Assembly: GCA_013368315.1 (NCBI GenBank)
Contig: JAACJM010000030.1
Coordinates: forward strand, 124,001 to 188,000
Direction of reading: 5' to 3'
Origin: Tetrapyrgos nigripes
Taxonomy: Eukaryota; Basidiomycota; Agaricomycetes; Agaricales; Campanellaceae
DNA length: 64,000 nt
The position numbers and the translations under genes were made by a program. Each line of letters opens with the position of its first letter. The stretch's first letter is position 1. Shown piece by piece: positions 9,119 to 21,709 of this stretch. The notes below the pieces were generated by a model. The model was not told where the DNA came from. It worked only from the letters and a program-made list of their open reading frames with translations, and did no database searches.

Positions 9119-12100
9119 GGCAGTGCTCTACATGTCATGAAGAAGTACAACAGGAACACCAAATATCTCTATCTGCTGCCTGTCGTCAACGCCAAGCTCT
9201 GGAACGTTGTCGGGAAGGTCCATCTCCTCACGTTATTGAATTGGACCCTGGTGAAGATGAGATGAACCTTGGGACCTTTGGCTGTGATGACTTCCCTGAC
9301 AATGTTTCTATTGAGGAAGGTGATCACATATTTGTTACCTCAGTTCCTCCAGAGTCAGAGTTCATCAGAGCGACAAGCACCACTTCTCAACGTCTAGCAG
9401 AAGCACATGCCAAGGCTTCGAGGAACCCTCATGACGGCCTCCCTGATCACTTCTATGAGTACGTAGATGTCTTCTCCAAGGATTCTTTTGATGTGCTGCC
9501 AGACCACAAACCATGGGACCATCCAGTAGAGTTAGTCCCTGACTCTAAACCTGCCAATTGCAAGGTCTACCCACTCGCTCCTAATGAACAAAAGGCCCTT
9601 GATGAGTTCCTCACAGAGAATCTGTCTACCGGTTGCATTCATCCCTCTAAATCCCCTATGGCGTCCCCAGTCTTCTTCGTAAAGAAGAAGGATGGAAACC
9701 TCTGACTCGTCCAAGACTATTGTGTGCTAAATGAGATGATGATTAAGAACCGTTATCCATTGCCCCTGATTAACGAACTTGTTAATAACCTCACTAAATT
9801 GGATGTATGCTGGGGTTTCAACAACATCCAGATTTGTGAAGGCGACGAATGGAAGGCAGCTTTTCACACCAACCATGGTCTCTTTGAACCCCTTGTCATG
9901 GTCTCCAGTCTCACCAACAGCCCTGTGACCTTCCAGACAATGATGAATGACATTCTCCATGATCTCATCATGGAGGGTGTTGTATCTATCTATCTCGACG
10001 ACATCTTGATTTACACCAAGACTGTTGAGGAGCATCGTCGTGTGACTCGTCTAGTCCTAGACCAGTTGTGGCAACACAAGCTGTACCTTAGAGCAGACAA
10101 ATGCGAGTTTGAGAAGACTCGCATTGAGTACCTTGGTGTCATCATCTCCCATAATCACATCGAAATGGACCCTGTCAAGGTGTCTGGTGTTGCAGAGTGG
10201 CCTGTATCCGAAAGCAAGAGAGAGGTCTCCTCCTTCCTTGGATTCACCAACTTCTACCATTGGTTTATCCAGGACTTCTCTCATCATGCATGACCGCTGT
10301 TCAAACTGACCTGAAAAGACACCAAGTTTGATTGGTCTAAGGATGCTCAGGATGCCTTCGACATCATGAAGTCCCTAATCACCTCCTCCCCCATCCTCAC
10401 CATGCCTGACGACTCTCAACCATATTGCTTGGAGTCAGATAGCTCTGACTATGCTACAGGAGCAGTTTTATCCCAGCAGTCTCCAGATGATGACAAGTGG
10501 TACCCCATTGCCTTCTACTCCAAGAGTCTTAATGCCATTGAACGCAACTATGAGATCCACAATAAGGAAATGCTAGCCATCATCCGAGCCCTCGAGGAAT
10601 GGAGACACTTCCTTGAAGGAGGACGTTTTCCTGTGGAAATCTGGACAGACCATAAAAACTTGGAGTACTTCCGAACTGCAAAAAAGCTCAATCAACGTCA
10701 AGCTTGTTGGTCCCTGTACCTCTCTCATTTTGACTTCCAGTTACACCATTGCCCTGGCTGCACTATGGGCAAGCCCGATCCATTGTCCTGCTGACCTGAT
10801 CATGGTACTGGCGCCAATGACAATTCAGACATTGTGCTACTCAAGCCAGAGATGTTCTCAATCACTGCTGTCACTACTGCAATTGATTCGACTGGTGAAG
10901 AAGTCGAGATCATGAGAGACGTCCACTTCGCTGTTCATGAAAACGAGCTAGAGGAACAAGTCATGCGTGGTGTGCAAGCCTTGCGCAAGTCCCACACTCG
11001 CTCTATTCACAGTGTGGAATGGGATGAACGTGAAGGGCTGCTGTATTTCCGGGGCAAGATCTATGTTCCCCCTTCCCATGACCTCCGCTGTCGCATAGTC
11101 TCCCAACACCATGACACCAAGGTCACTGGTCACCCTGGACAGTTCAAAACCCTTGAACTTGTCTCAAGGAACTACTGGTGGCCCCAGATGTCTCGGTACA
11201 TTGGGCTGTATACCAAGACTTGTGATCTGTGTATGCGAACCAAGACTCGTTGTCACCTCCCCATTGGAGAGCTCATCTCTTCTGAGACTCCCACTGAGCC
11301 ATGGCAGTCAGTGTCAGTTGACTTCATTGTTGAACTACCAGAAGCTCATGGGTACAATGCAGTCATGGTGGTTGTAGACATGTTGGGCAAGAGAGGTCAC
11401 TTCCTTCGGACTCATGCAACGGTTACTGCTGAAGGAGCTGCACGTATCTACTTCAGGGAAGTATGGAAGCACCATGGAATGCCCAGATCAGCATGCTCTG
11501 ACCATGGCCCATAGTTTGTTGCAGACTTCATGAAGGAACTCTGTAGGATGGCTGGTGTCAAACAGGAACTTTCTACAGCCTACCACCCACAGACAGATGG
11601 GCAGACTGAACGTGTCAATCAAGAGCTGGAAGGTTACCTGCATCAGTGGGTGAGTCAACGCCAGGACGATTGGGATGAGCTACTGCCCACTGCTGAGTTC
11701 TCCTACAACAATAAGGTCCATGCGTTGACTCAGCAGACTCCCTTCATGATTGACACTGGTCGAAACCCTCGTATGGGTTTTGAGCCTCACATACAGCAGT
11801 CAGAAATGGAGAATGTTAACAGCTTTGTTGATCGGCTCAAGTCAGGTTGGACAGAGGCACAGGCAGCACTCACAAAGGCCAAGTCAGATTATGCCCAATA
11901 CTATAACTGTCACTGTACCCCTGCCCCTGTCTTTAAGCCTAGTGACAAGGTCTGGTTGGATGGCTCTGACATCAACACAGCCCGTCCATCAAAGAAACTC
12001 AGTCATTGTTGGCTTGGGCCTTACACTGTTCTTCAAGAAGTCGGCAAGGGTGCCTACAAGCTGAAACTTCCCCCGTCCATGAAACACCTCCATCCAGTCT

Positions 12101-12384
12101 TCCCTGTCATCAAACTTGACCGCTACACTGACAATCCTATCCATGGTTGTAGACCTGACCCACCTCCTGACCCTGAAATCATTGACAGTGAAGAAGAGTT
12201 TGAGGTTGAAGAGATTTTGGATAGTCGTCATTATGGATGTTGGAAAAAGTTGCAGTACCTCATCCGATGGAAAGGCTATGGACCACAAGAGGACTCATGG
12301 GAGTGTGCAGAGGACTTGGTACATGCTCCAAAGGCAGTGGCAGACTTCTATGCAAGGCATCCTGATGCTGTTAAAATGGTGTGA
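9119..12384 (+). pseudogene. pol: Gypsy-1 Pol, C-terminal part: RT, RNase H, integrase, chromodomain
   Basis: This continues the Pol frame after Copia-2. The reverse transcriptase has SIYLDDILIYT (about 9985) and RNase H has SSDYATGAVL (about 10440). The integrase zinc finger is the HPGQFKTLELVSRNYWWP region (about 11130). The integrase core follows with VDFIVELP, SDHGP and a PQTDGQTERVNQELE segment carrying the catalytic Glu. A C-terminal chromodomain (about 12195-12360) has ILDSR, YLIRWKGY and SWE. In-frame stops are TGA at 9703, 10291, 10312, 10792 and TAG at 11512. Each is one C-to-T step from the residue expected in the family (Arg or Gln). No frameshift was seen over the whole gene. Confidence 0.9.
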
Positions 12385-12455
12385 GTGTTGCAAGCTGATC
12401 ATTCCAGGAACTGGTGTGCTGCATCGAGGTCGCTGCAGATCTAGTAGGGAGGTGA

Positions 12456-12829
12456 TGTAAGAGGACAGTTTCCTTTTTCCTTCCCTTCTCCTTTAGGACT
12501 TGTTTGTTCCTGTCTTATCTGGACTTCATTGACTTTCATTGACTTGTTTACCCTGGTTTCATCGTTTCATCATCCATCATTCATCGTTCATCATTTTGAT
12601 CTTTCATCATTCCACCTTTCTATTACTTTGTTTCAACTGTACAGTTTTGCAGATCTTTTCCCAGGCCTTCATACAAGTATATATACCCCTTCCCTGCAGG
12701 CGAGTATCCTTGAGTTTTTCCCTTTGGATCTCCTCCTGCCTTGTATTTTCTAGTTCTGATTTATATATCTTTGGATCTCCTCCTGCAGTTGTTGAGTGAG
12801 TGCCTCATGTACCAGGAGTCGCCCTTACA
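12456..12829 (+). repeat. Gypsy-1 3' LTR
   Basis: The 374-bp segment starts TGTAAG and ends CTTACA (short perfect terminal inverted repeats). It directly follows the Pol stop by 71 bp and is preceded by the purine-rich word TAGGGAGGTGA. It is AT-rich with a TATATATA word near 12680. No second copy exists in the window. Confidence 0.8.
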
Positions 12830-12938
12830 CTCCTGTCTTTGAGGAGCAGCAGCAGCAGCGCCATAAAGGCGGCAGCAGTGCTTGGAGAGGCAAAGGCCGC
12901 AGCTGCAGAAAACACACCAGAAGCAACAAGCCCAGAGT

Positions 12939-13567
12939 ATGGGTCCTATTAAATTAGGACACTCACATGTCATACATGCGGTGAAGTTCTTCAAGGAAAC
13001 TCCAACCATTACAGTCACAGAGCCCTCTACCAAAGATGTGCGTAAACCCTTCTTTAGTGAGTCGGTAAAGTCTTTTGATAGATTTTTCTCATCTGTTCAG
13101 AATGCCTTTAAAACCACTCGTAATAATGGGATTAAGCCAACTGGTGAGCTTCTTAAAGACCTTGAACTAGAAAACATGTCTCATTCCAAAGCCTCTACCT
13201 CTACCTCTCTCCCTTGTCCTTCCATCATCACCGATGGTCATTCTTTCATGGAACGATACTATTGGCAAAACCTCGTCACCCTATACCCTGATGGTTTCCA
13301 TCAATCCAACACTGACACCACCCATGACCAACCTGCTTCCAATGGTTGGGGTGCCACCAACTGGGGTACTCCACAGCAAGAGGAGGCATGGAACAACTTT
13401 GGGTGGATGCAGGACAAGTGTGTGGGGATGGATGACGACGCTGAAATGGCTGAGGAGTTCGGCAGACTATTGGACAGCCTCGTTTCCAACACAGGGAGCA
13501 TGGACTCAGTGATACGCTGTACAAATTCACAGTTAATAACCAAAAACTAGCGCTAATACATGTCTAA
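12939..13567 (+). pseudogene. WG-containing ORF of uncertain element origin
   Basis: An open frame begins at the ATG at 12939 and encodes about 200 residues. Residues about 95-160 are rich in Trp next to Gly (NGWGATNWGTP, NNFGWMQ). A single-base frameshift near 13505 would shift the end of the frame into a better-looking C-terminus with LYKFTVNNQKLAL and a TAA at 13565-13567. It sits between the Gypsy-1 3' LTR and the inverted-repeat element, so it may be the first part of Copia-1 Gag or an accessory protein. I do not recognise a family with certainty. The tryptophan pattern resembles that of the third ORF of Gypsy-2. Confidence 0.5.
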
Positions 13568-14639
13568 GTTACTCTTAAAATGGATAATAAGGACTAGAGT
13601 GAGTCCTGAACTGCTAGTCAAAGTACTAGGAATTAGGTATATAACCTAAGGGATGTTAATGGTCAATACTTACAGATAAGAATAAGACTTGTTCAAAGTA
13701 TTATAACAGATACATATTAGGGGATACAGCTATAGTAGCAGACCCACCTAACTACAAAGTCTACAAAGACTTAACAAACCTGCTATAGCAGCCTAATACT
13801 GCTAGTACGACTCAAGGGATAGAGAAGGAGGAGAAACGCCCCTATTCACAGGTACACATTGGCATTACAAACCCAGATTGAAGGCTTAGACTGCTAGATC
13901 TTAAAGGACACATCACCATCGGAGAATTCGGATATACGGGATTCTAACCTGGATATATACAAACTTGCAGTGCACATCTACAGATGATTAGAATGGCAAA
14001 CTGGCACAATATTTATATCAATAGAAAGCTAGAAACCATAGCTTTCAGATGGTACAAAGGGGATGAACTAGCAGCAACGATACTAAGTGTCTAAAGTGTT
14101 GCGAAGTTCACTAACGTAATAAGGTACAAAGTAGAGGGATTACTGATTTGGGCATAAGTATTACCGAAAGCAGTACTTACCGAGATCACTACGGATTGGC
14201 ATCTTAAAGATAAGTGCGGTACTATCCTTTGCTATACTACGCTAGTTCGTAAGGCTTGAGCATTACTATTGAAGAGCTGGACTCAGATTAGCGGTGTACA
14301 AGTTTAACTAGCAGTGTAAAGGAATAAGTATACGTTCAAAACTATAGAGAACAAAAGGAGGAGACTAGATATGAGGATACCCTAAACCCACAGGATTAGC
14401 GGTATTCTGAAGTGTAGTCATAAGTGGAGCCATCTGAGTCAGGTAGGCTACAGCCGCCAGCACCAGAGAGTACCATATGAGTAACAAGAGTGGGGCAAGG
14501 GACGGAGAAATCCCTACTACAAAAATTAGGTAATATTCAAGTTTCCTGTATACCCTAATTAGAAGGTACCTACTAGATCCAGTAGTTACTATGCTCACGG
14601 ACTAGCAGTTAGAGTAGATTTTCTGTTTTCTTTGATATA

Positions 14640-15164
14640 TGTCATGAATCGCTCCCTGCCTATTCATTTCCTTCTATTCCTTCTCCTTTACTACCTATTT
14701 CCCACTCTATTTACTTTTAACCCCATAAAACATCAATCACTTCCCATCATCATTTATAGTTACCATCTCTCTAGATCTATGACTCACACACTTATCTCCT
14801 CCGCTTTCTATCTCCACGGACATTCCCACTGTCAATCATTCTTTATGATCCAGTACCTTCATCTATCCATATTTAACTTATTATTCTCTCGCCCTTGACA
14901 TTTCCATATGGTACCATCTATTACCACCTACTCTTTCCCATCTGTTCTCATATCACTTATATACCTACTATCTTTGTAACCTATTCCTTAGTTCGTTCAC
15001 TTCGTCTCCACTCCGTACTATTACTACGCAGTGTAGAGCCTAGTCAGCTTACCACCATCTATCTCTCTCTCTCTCTCTCTTCTGATCAAATCTATTCTCT
15101 TGTCACCAACTTCCTCGTGTTGTGTGACTTGGGTGGTTAATTGAGTGTATCAACAACCTTGACA
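14640..15164 (+). repeat. Solo LTR of the Gypsy-2 family
   Basis: It matches the Gypsy-2 LTRs (22299-22811 and 29714-30224) from TGTCATGAATCGC to ACAACCTTGACA over the whole length, with scattered differences. It interrupts the left arm of the inverted repeat; the right arm has no LTR at the equivalent site. The 10-bp word CTTTGATATA flanks it on both sides (14630-14639, 15165-15174), longer than the 5 bp seen for Gypsy-2. No internal element sequence remains, as expected after LTR-LTR recombination. Confidence 0.93.
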
Positions 15165-15767
15165 CTTTGATATATTTTAGCGGACATTGAAAAGAAATGT
15201 AAAACTGTATAGTTGTAGCTACGAGTAGTATAAAAGTACCAGGTATTACTAGTAGCTACCCAAGCAACAGACTGTAGAGTATCAGGATTCTCCCTATTTA
15301 GCGGTAGAGACTGTGAAAGATGGACAAGAGCTTCTAAACAAACTTATCATACTCTCGTGGAGTCTAAACATACAGTGTTGGTTAAATCAGTGTTGAATAT
15401 ATTTGTTAGTTGTTTTGTGTTTATAACTTGTGTCCTCGAGACTTGGAAACTGTGTCTAAGGCATTGGCACCTTCAAATAGAATTGAACTGGTTGAATTGA
15501 TATTGTGTGTGTGCCTTCATGCATTTGTGTGTTTTGTGGCAATAGCCTTTGTGTGTGCCTTCGTGCAAACCTTTACAAGAATCCCCCAAAAGATCTCTAA
15601 ACTGTGGACTAAATTGAAGAGTATTCTACTTACTAGATACACTCGCAAAACAAACTATATAGGTTTTTTCTGGTTGTGTTCTGTGTGCTAAGAGCACTTA
15701 CTAGAGAAACAGCCTATTATCGGAGGAGTTCCAACGAGAAAAGGAGGAGTCCACCAAGCACCTCAGA

Positions 15768-16142
15768 ATGTGGGAGACCGGTCTTGTCGACATGGGGGAC
15801 TCCGACAAGGAGAATGTCGACCCCAACCACAGAACGCTCGCAGAGCGTCTTCAAACGGTCACCGACGAGATGACCCAAAAATGGTACGTGGGGGATTTCG
15901 ACAGGGAGTACGATGAGGGCCTCATGGAGATCAACGAGGACCTCGACCAAATGAGCGCCTCCAATTCATCAGGGTGGAGTCAGGCACAGTCAGTAACCCC
16001 GTTATTTGAGGAAATCTCCACATCCCCCAGTGCTTCCAACTGGGATGCTGACTCAATGCCGGGCCTCGAAACTCTGTCCAGTTCTCTGGACATGGACATT
16101 ATATCCCTCGGGTCTGACTCCGATAATAGGTGGTTTTTGTAA
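15768..16142 (+). CDS. Small acid-rich protein in centre of inverted repeat
   Basis: The frame has 124 codons from 15768; a second Met nine codons in (15792) may be the real start. The protein is acidic, with a KENVD motif at residue about 15, WDADSM and a SLGSDSDNRW tail. No domain is recognised. It is the only sizeable ORF between the inverted arms, so it may belong to the element. It is far too short for a transposase. It could also be a captured fragment. Confidence 0.4.
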   Translation: MWETGLVDMGDSDKENVDPNHRTLAERLQTVTDEMTQKWYVGDFDREYDEGLMEINEDLDQMSASNSSGWSQAQSVTPLFEEISTSPSASNWDADSMPGLETLSSSLDMDIISLGSDSDNRWFL

Positions 16143-17698
16143 TTAAGCACTAGGAACTGCACCCAAACACAAAACTGTATACAAATGTAAATGAGACGAG
16201 TGTTCCGAGTAGTCAGAGTACTCAAATTCCCAGTTTACTTGTACTATAAGTACTTTTGATTGGGGTTTTTCAATGAAGTTAGCACTTAGCGTGCGACACA
16301 ATAAACACAAGTTTAACACCAAGGGGATCAATGAGTCCCTAAAATCAAACACTTGTAGGCCACAGTTGCCTTAAAATCAACACTTAATAGACCAGAAGGT
16401 CAACACAAAGATCACAGTTATAACCCCAAAGATGTTCAATTTTAAAACTCTATTATCTCCAACACAAATGTTTATACTCATAACAAGTGCAGTTAAGTTT
16501 GTTTAGAAGCTTTAGTCTGTGTTTCACATCCTCTACTATTGCTAGCGAGATCTGATACTCTACAGTACGTGGCTTGGGTAGCTACTTGTAATATCTGGTC
16601 CTTTTTATACTACTCGCAGCTACAACTATACAGTTACCTATTTTCTTTTCAAGGTCCGCTAAAAGGTACGTAGAGAAACTATAAAACAAATCGAAAAGTC
16701 TGCTAGTGAGTTCTACCTATTTCCTCGTAAGTAAAGACTTGCTTATTAGGGTATACAGAAACTGTGCAATATTATCTAAATATTCGTAGGAACTTTCTTC
16801 AGTTCCCTTTGTAAGCCATCTGGTGTTTTCATGTACCGTCCTGGTTAGTGAGCATCGCATCTATGACTCAGAACGCTCCACTTATGACCGCTAGGTCCTT
16901 CATACATGTCCTTACGCTAGGGGCGTAGGGTTTTCTCGTAGTTTCTTTATTCCATTCAGTTCTCCTTTCCCTTTTTCTCTGATCTTGCTTTATTCGTGTC
17001 TACTATTGAGTCCTGCATACAAGTCCAGCTCTTCTGCAGTCCCATTTGCATACTTATTCCTTCCTCAATGCTTTCAACGCCTAGCTAGACGATTACTGAC
17101 AGATTTATCCTTATCCAGAAATAACATTACCCGTTTGGGTTGTATTCCGATCATTCAGATGTATTGTGACTTAGCGCTTCTGTCCCTCATATCTCTGTGT
17201 AGAGATGCCCATCCACTATCCATATATATATACTTTGTCCTACTTTTGTCCATATGTACCTTTTACAGATACTTAAGATTCCCTCGAAGCCGTTTTAGTA
17301 CTACGGGTTTTACCAATACACAGATCTAGACCTAGCGTGATTGTCTGCATGTTCGATCTTAGCGCCGTCTTCTCCAAGTGACCTTTCAGCCAAGGATTGT
17401 GTTGCTTACGCGTTCCTATGCCCATGAATAGGGGCTACCTCACATTTCACTGTCCCTTTGGATCACACTAGCGGTTCTAGTTGTTATAATAGGATTCAAA
17501 AGCCTTTATAGACTATCTTTATCATTTGGTGGGTCTGCTATTATAACTCCCAACTCATACATATCTATCCTAGTACTTAGAATGAGCACTTAATATTATT
17601 GTACCGTTGTTTTCTTAGTCCTGCTAGGTATTAACTAGCAGTTCAGGGCTCACCCTAGTCCTCTTATTCCCTTAAGAGAACATCAAAACTGATATTAT

Positions 17699-20600
17699 GA
17701 ACCAAAATCCAAGTATGTATACTGCGATTTTGTATGGCGTATCACCGAGGAGATTATTTCTGAGGGTTGGAGGTACACCACACCCTCTTTCTTTTCCATT
17801 GTGAATAGAGTATCTGACACATCCCATACAGTGCAGATGATGAGCCCAGTTGCATGTGATTTATTATTATCACATGCTTGTAACATATTTATACATACTG
17901 CTCCTCTGGGTTCTTTAAACCCCTCTATTTATAATATACCAAATATATTATGTCCCTGTGGAACTTATTATTCATCTTGTGTGAATTGCAAGGGAAAGAA
18001 TACTCTCATCAACCAGAAACATTATGACAATGCCTGGTTACTCGACTCTGGAGCATCTGCACATTACACTTTTGACTTAACCGATTTCGTTGAGTCACAC
18101 AAAGTAGATCCAATCTCCATTCAAACTGCAAATGGAGTTACAAAAACAAACACTGCTGGAACCATCATCATACAACAAGGGTCTCGTTACTTCAAAATAG
18201 CCCCTGTTTACTATGTTGCTGATCTAAATCAACGATTACTGTCACTTGGAACATTCCTACAGTCAGACAGAGTAACAGTACATGGATCAGACAAAATGAT
18301 CATGCTCATGAAACATGACAAAGTGACAGATGTAGATGGAAATGCAATGCATCAACACTGGTTGACATTTACCAAGCAATCACCGGAAGATACCATATAC
18401 TATCTTCCTCACACTAAAACAAATGTTGCCTCCTTGGCAGACGCTATGATTTACGAAATCAACTTCGACTTGGCACATCAACGCACAGGTCACCCTTCTC
18501 GTGATGTTCTTAAACATCTTCGAACACATACTGATGGCTGGCCAGAATTCAATATTCCTATAGAACCGCCAATCTGCTGTGGATGTCTCAAAGGTAAAAC
18601 ACCACAAAGAGTTTACCCACCATCAGAAAGACGGGTTATGTGTCCTTTTGAATTAATCCATTTGGATCTTAAAGAATTTCCCACTGAATCGTACCACAAG
18701 TTCAATTATATGATAATATTCTTGGACGACTTTACATCTAATGCATGGGCTTTCCTATTAAACAATAAGAAAACGCTGATTCATGTAACTCGCCAATGGC
18801 TCGCCATGGTTGAGAATCAATACAAGACTAAAGTCGAACAATGGATGTCCGATGCAGGGAGAGAATATATCAAAGGTGCCTTCATCAAAATGTTGAAAGA
18901 CAAAGGCATCAAGATCCTTCAAAGCGCACCATACACCTCCCAACAAAATGGTCGTGCTGAGTGCCTCATGCACACAATTATGGATAAAGCTGAAGTGATG
19001 CGCAAACATGCATGTCTTCCTGACAGTTGGTGGGAATTTTGTGTCATACATGCAGTATATTTGTATACACACACTCCAATGTGATGGCACAATTGGATAA
19101 CACCATATGAAGTTCTTGAAAAGAAAAAGCCTCGCATGGATCACTTATGTGTACTTAGCTGTGGAGTGTATGTCTACGTTCCAGCGAAAATTCAGAACAA
19201 TAAACTCGCTTCAAAAACAGAACTTATGACTTACCTTGGTCCTGCACCAGGCAGTCATGGTGATCTATTCATGAGAAAGAACAATGCAAAATTTATTGCA
19301 CCACAAGCAGTATTCGATGAAACTCTGTTTCCTCGATGTGACAAAAGCACAACAAACTTTAAACGACTACCTATAACATCGAAAGACGTTCCAAACGATC
19401 CTAATAAGGATACTCCTCAAATGTTTGGCGAAGATGAAGACGAACATTTTTACATACCAACTAACGCACCTTCCAAAAGGAGACCTGATGTTTGACATGA
19501 CGATGCCAACAGTCAGAGTCTGCGGAGATCGCCTCTGGAAACACCGCCCCCGAGATCTGAATCTGAACCTGATACACCACCTCAGCTTCCACAGACACCT
19601 CCGAGACGACCAGGGCGATTACTGAACCCACCTCCTGCACCTAGACGAACTCAACGTGACAGGAGAGCACCAAAAACATTTGTACCAGACTCTAATCAAG
19701 CCTGGAGACAGGGGAGCGCTCGGCCCCCTGGTGTGCGTGCACGCGATGCAGACAAACAGGTCGCTACTGATAAACACGACACTGATAGAGCCGCAAGAGA
19801 ACATGAGGCATGGTGACAGCTAAACCAACCACACGGGACTGCAGCTGCAGAGCCACAGGATCCCGGTCCTAGTTCCACAGGACAAAGTGACTCAGGAGAC
19901 ACTGATGAAGGTCTCAGGCCACATTTGTCCACATCAAATGAAGAGAATTCTGCATCTAATACAGATGGAAATAACAATCTTACAGAAGATCAGGGGGAGT
20001 ACAGTTAATAAATCTCTTGCTTAATAATGTAATTGACTCTAAATCTCCCCACAAATGGACACTCCAAGAAATATCACTCCTACCAGATAGAGAGCAAGAG
20101 GAATGGAGAATCGCTTGCCATGAAGAACTAGAGGTACTTCGCAGGCACAGAACTTTCCAACTCGTAGATTGTCCTGAGAATAGGAAAGTCATAAAAAACC
20201 GATGGGTCTTTGACATCAAAACTGATGGTCGAGACTTGTCGCTAAAGGTTTTTCTCAGATTGAAGGTCTAGACTTCGATCAAGTCTTCTCTCCAGTTGTT
20301 CGCTTCAAGACGGTGCGCCTTATCTTCGCATTGGCAGCCCTCAATAATTGGCACATCTCAGGTGTCGATGTCTGTAGTGCCTATCTTTATGGCATACTCG
20401 AAGAAGAGATCTATATGGAACAACCAGAAGGTTTTATAGAACCTGGAAAAGAACGCAAAGTCATTCAGCTACTTCGCGCTCTATATGGACTTAAGCAAGC
20501 TGGACTTGCTTGGTGGAAAGGTCTCGACAAGTCCATGACAGAACTTGGTTTCAAACAAATCAACTCTGATGCCAGAATCTTTGTATACAACAAAAACGGT

Positions 20601-21602
20601 CACATAGTCATTGCCGTCGTTTACGTTGATGATGCTCTATTCTGTGGAGCAGATAAACAGCTAGTTCTCAGATTAAAGGCGAAATTTATGAAGATATGGG
20701 AATGCAGGGATCTTGGCAATGCCAAAGAATTTCTTAGAATGGACATTGTCAGAAAAGGCAGCAAAATCTATCTTGATCAATGTGCCTACCTCAAAAAGGT
20801 GCTAGAACAATGTGGTATGCAAAACGCGAAAGCTTCTGCTACACCATTACCTGCAGGATACTATCCTATAAAAAACAAATCCCCAGTCGACCCCGTCCTT
20901 CAACAAAAATATCAAACTGTCATCGGGTCTCTTCTTTATATAATGTTAGGAACTTGTCCTGACATAGCCTTTGCTGTTACCAAAATGGTACAGCATTCTG
21001 CAAACCCTTCGGATGATCATCTAAACAAAGCTCTTTGGATTTGCCGTTACCTTTTAGGTACCCGACACTATGCATTAGTGTACAATGGATCCAAGAAAAA
21101 GATCACTGAAGCAGATCCATTAGGAACTGGTCTCACTGCATACACAGACTCTGATTGGGCATCAGATCCAAATGATCATCGATCACATACTGGCTTCTTC
21201 CTAATGTTAGCCCGTGATACTTTTTATTGGGCCTCTAGAGCTCAAACCACAACTGCATTAAGCTCTACTGAAGCCGAGTACATGGCACTTAGTGATTGTA
21301 GTCGCCAAGTCATCTGGATAAAAGCTCTTCTAGAAGAACTAAATATAGAGATGAAAGCAATTGACATCTACGGGGATAATCAAGGATCTATCTTTATCGC
21401 ATCAAATCCTGTTACAGAACAACGTTCAAAACACATTGCTGTCAAGTATCACTTTATCTGTGAACATGTCGCAAACAAAAATGTAACAATAAAGTTCATA
21501 GAAGGAAGCGATAACCCCGCTGATATGTTCACAAAAAACCTTGGCAAACAAAAATTTGAGAAATTTAGATCACAACTAGGACTACAATTCTATACAAGTT
21601 AA
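17699..21602 (+). pseudogene. pol: Copia-1 Gag-Pol (3' part), with stops and frameshifts
   Basis: The frame opens after the inverted-repeat element with the end of Gag (VWRITEEI, about 17725). The aspartic protease motif LLDSGASAHYT lies near 18035. GAG-pre-integrase and integrase follow (LIHLDL, SDAGREY, QQNGRAECL), then reverse transcriptase (VVYVDDALF near 20625) and RNase H (YTDSDWASD, ALSSTEAEYMAL near 21270). In-frame TGA codons lie at 19082, 19493 and 19814. Frameshifts lie near 20005 and near 20235, the second with loss of a few codons just before the LVAKGFSQ motif of RT. Its N-terminal Gag part is separated by the inserted elements. This is the most decayed Pol in the window. Confidence 0.88.
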
Positions 21603-21700
21603 ACCTTGGTATAACATATCAATATGTCTTAGTAACGAAGATGAACCTCAGCTGCTTATAGCGCCTAGATGCTTACACACACTAAATGATGCAGCTTAGC

Positions 21701-21709
21701 AAGGGGGAG
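21701..21709 (+). promoter_or_regulatory. Copia-1 polypurine tract
   Basis: AAGGGGGAG lies directly before the 3' LTR start at 21710. This is the position and composition expected for the primer of plus-strand DNA synthesis. Confidence 0.8.

Larger units (their letters stand above)
1967..12829 (+). mobile_element. Gypsy-1: 5'-truncated chromodomain Ty3/gypsy element
   Basis: The element has gag, protease, reverse transcriptase, RNase H, integrase and chromodomain in the order of a Ty3/gypsy chromovirus, followed by a 3' LTR at 12456-12829. No matching 5' LTR is found upstream of gag and the gag N-terminus is missing, so the left end is truncated somewhere near 1967-2020. It is split by Copia-2 (3547-9118) with target duplication GGCAG. 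It lies inside Copia-1 and reads in the same direction. Confidence 0.88.
13568..17695. mobile_element. Large diverged inverted-repeat element
   Basis: The left arm (about 13568-15410, minus the solo LTR at 14640-15164) and the right arm (about 16440-17690) are reverse complements. Examples are GAGTCCTGAACTGCTAG against its complement near 17630, AGTCATAAGTGGAGC near 14415 against GCTCCACTTATGACC near 16880, and GTAGCTACCCAAGC near 15255 against the region near 16580. The arms are clearly related but old, with many substitutions and indels. The unique centre carries one small ORF. An 8-bp word AACCAAAA flanks it (13538-13545, 17700-17707) and could be a target duplication. The end sequences themselves do not match well, so the class is unknown. 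Confidence 0.7.

Noticed and set aside
13538..17707. hAT assignment of the inverted repeat from the 8-bp AACCAAAA duplication
   Set aside because: The ends next to the 8-mers are not matching inverted repeats, and AACCAAAA is low-complexity enough to recur by chance.
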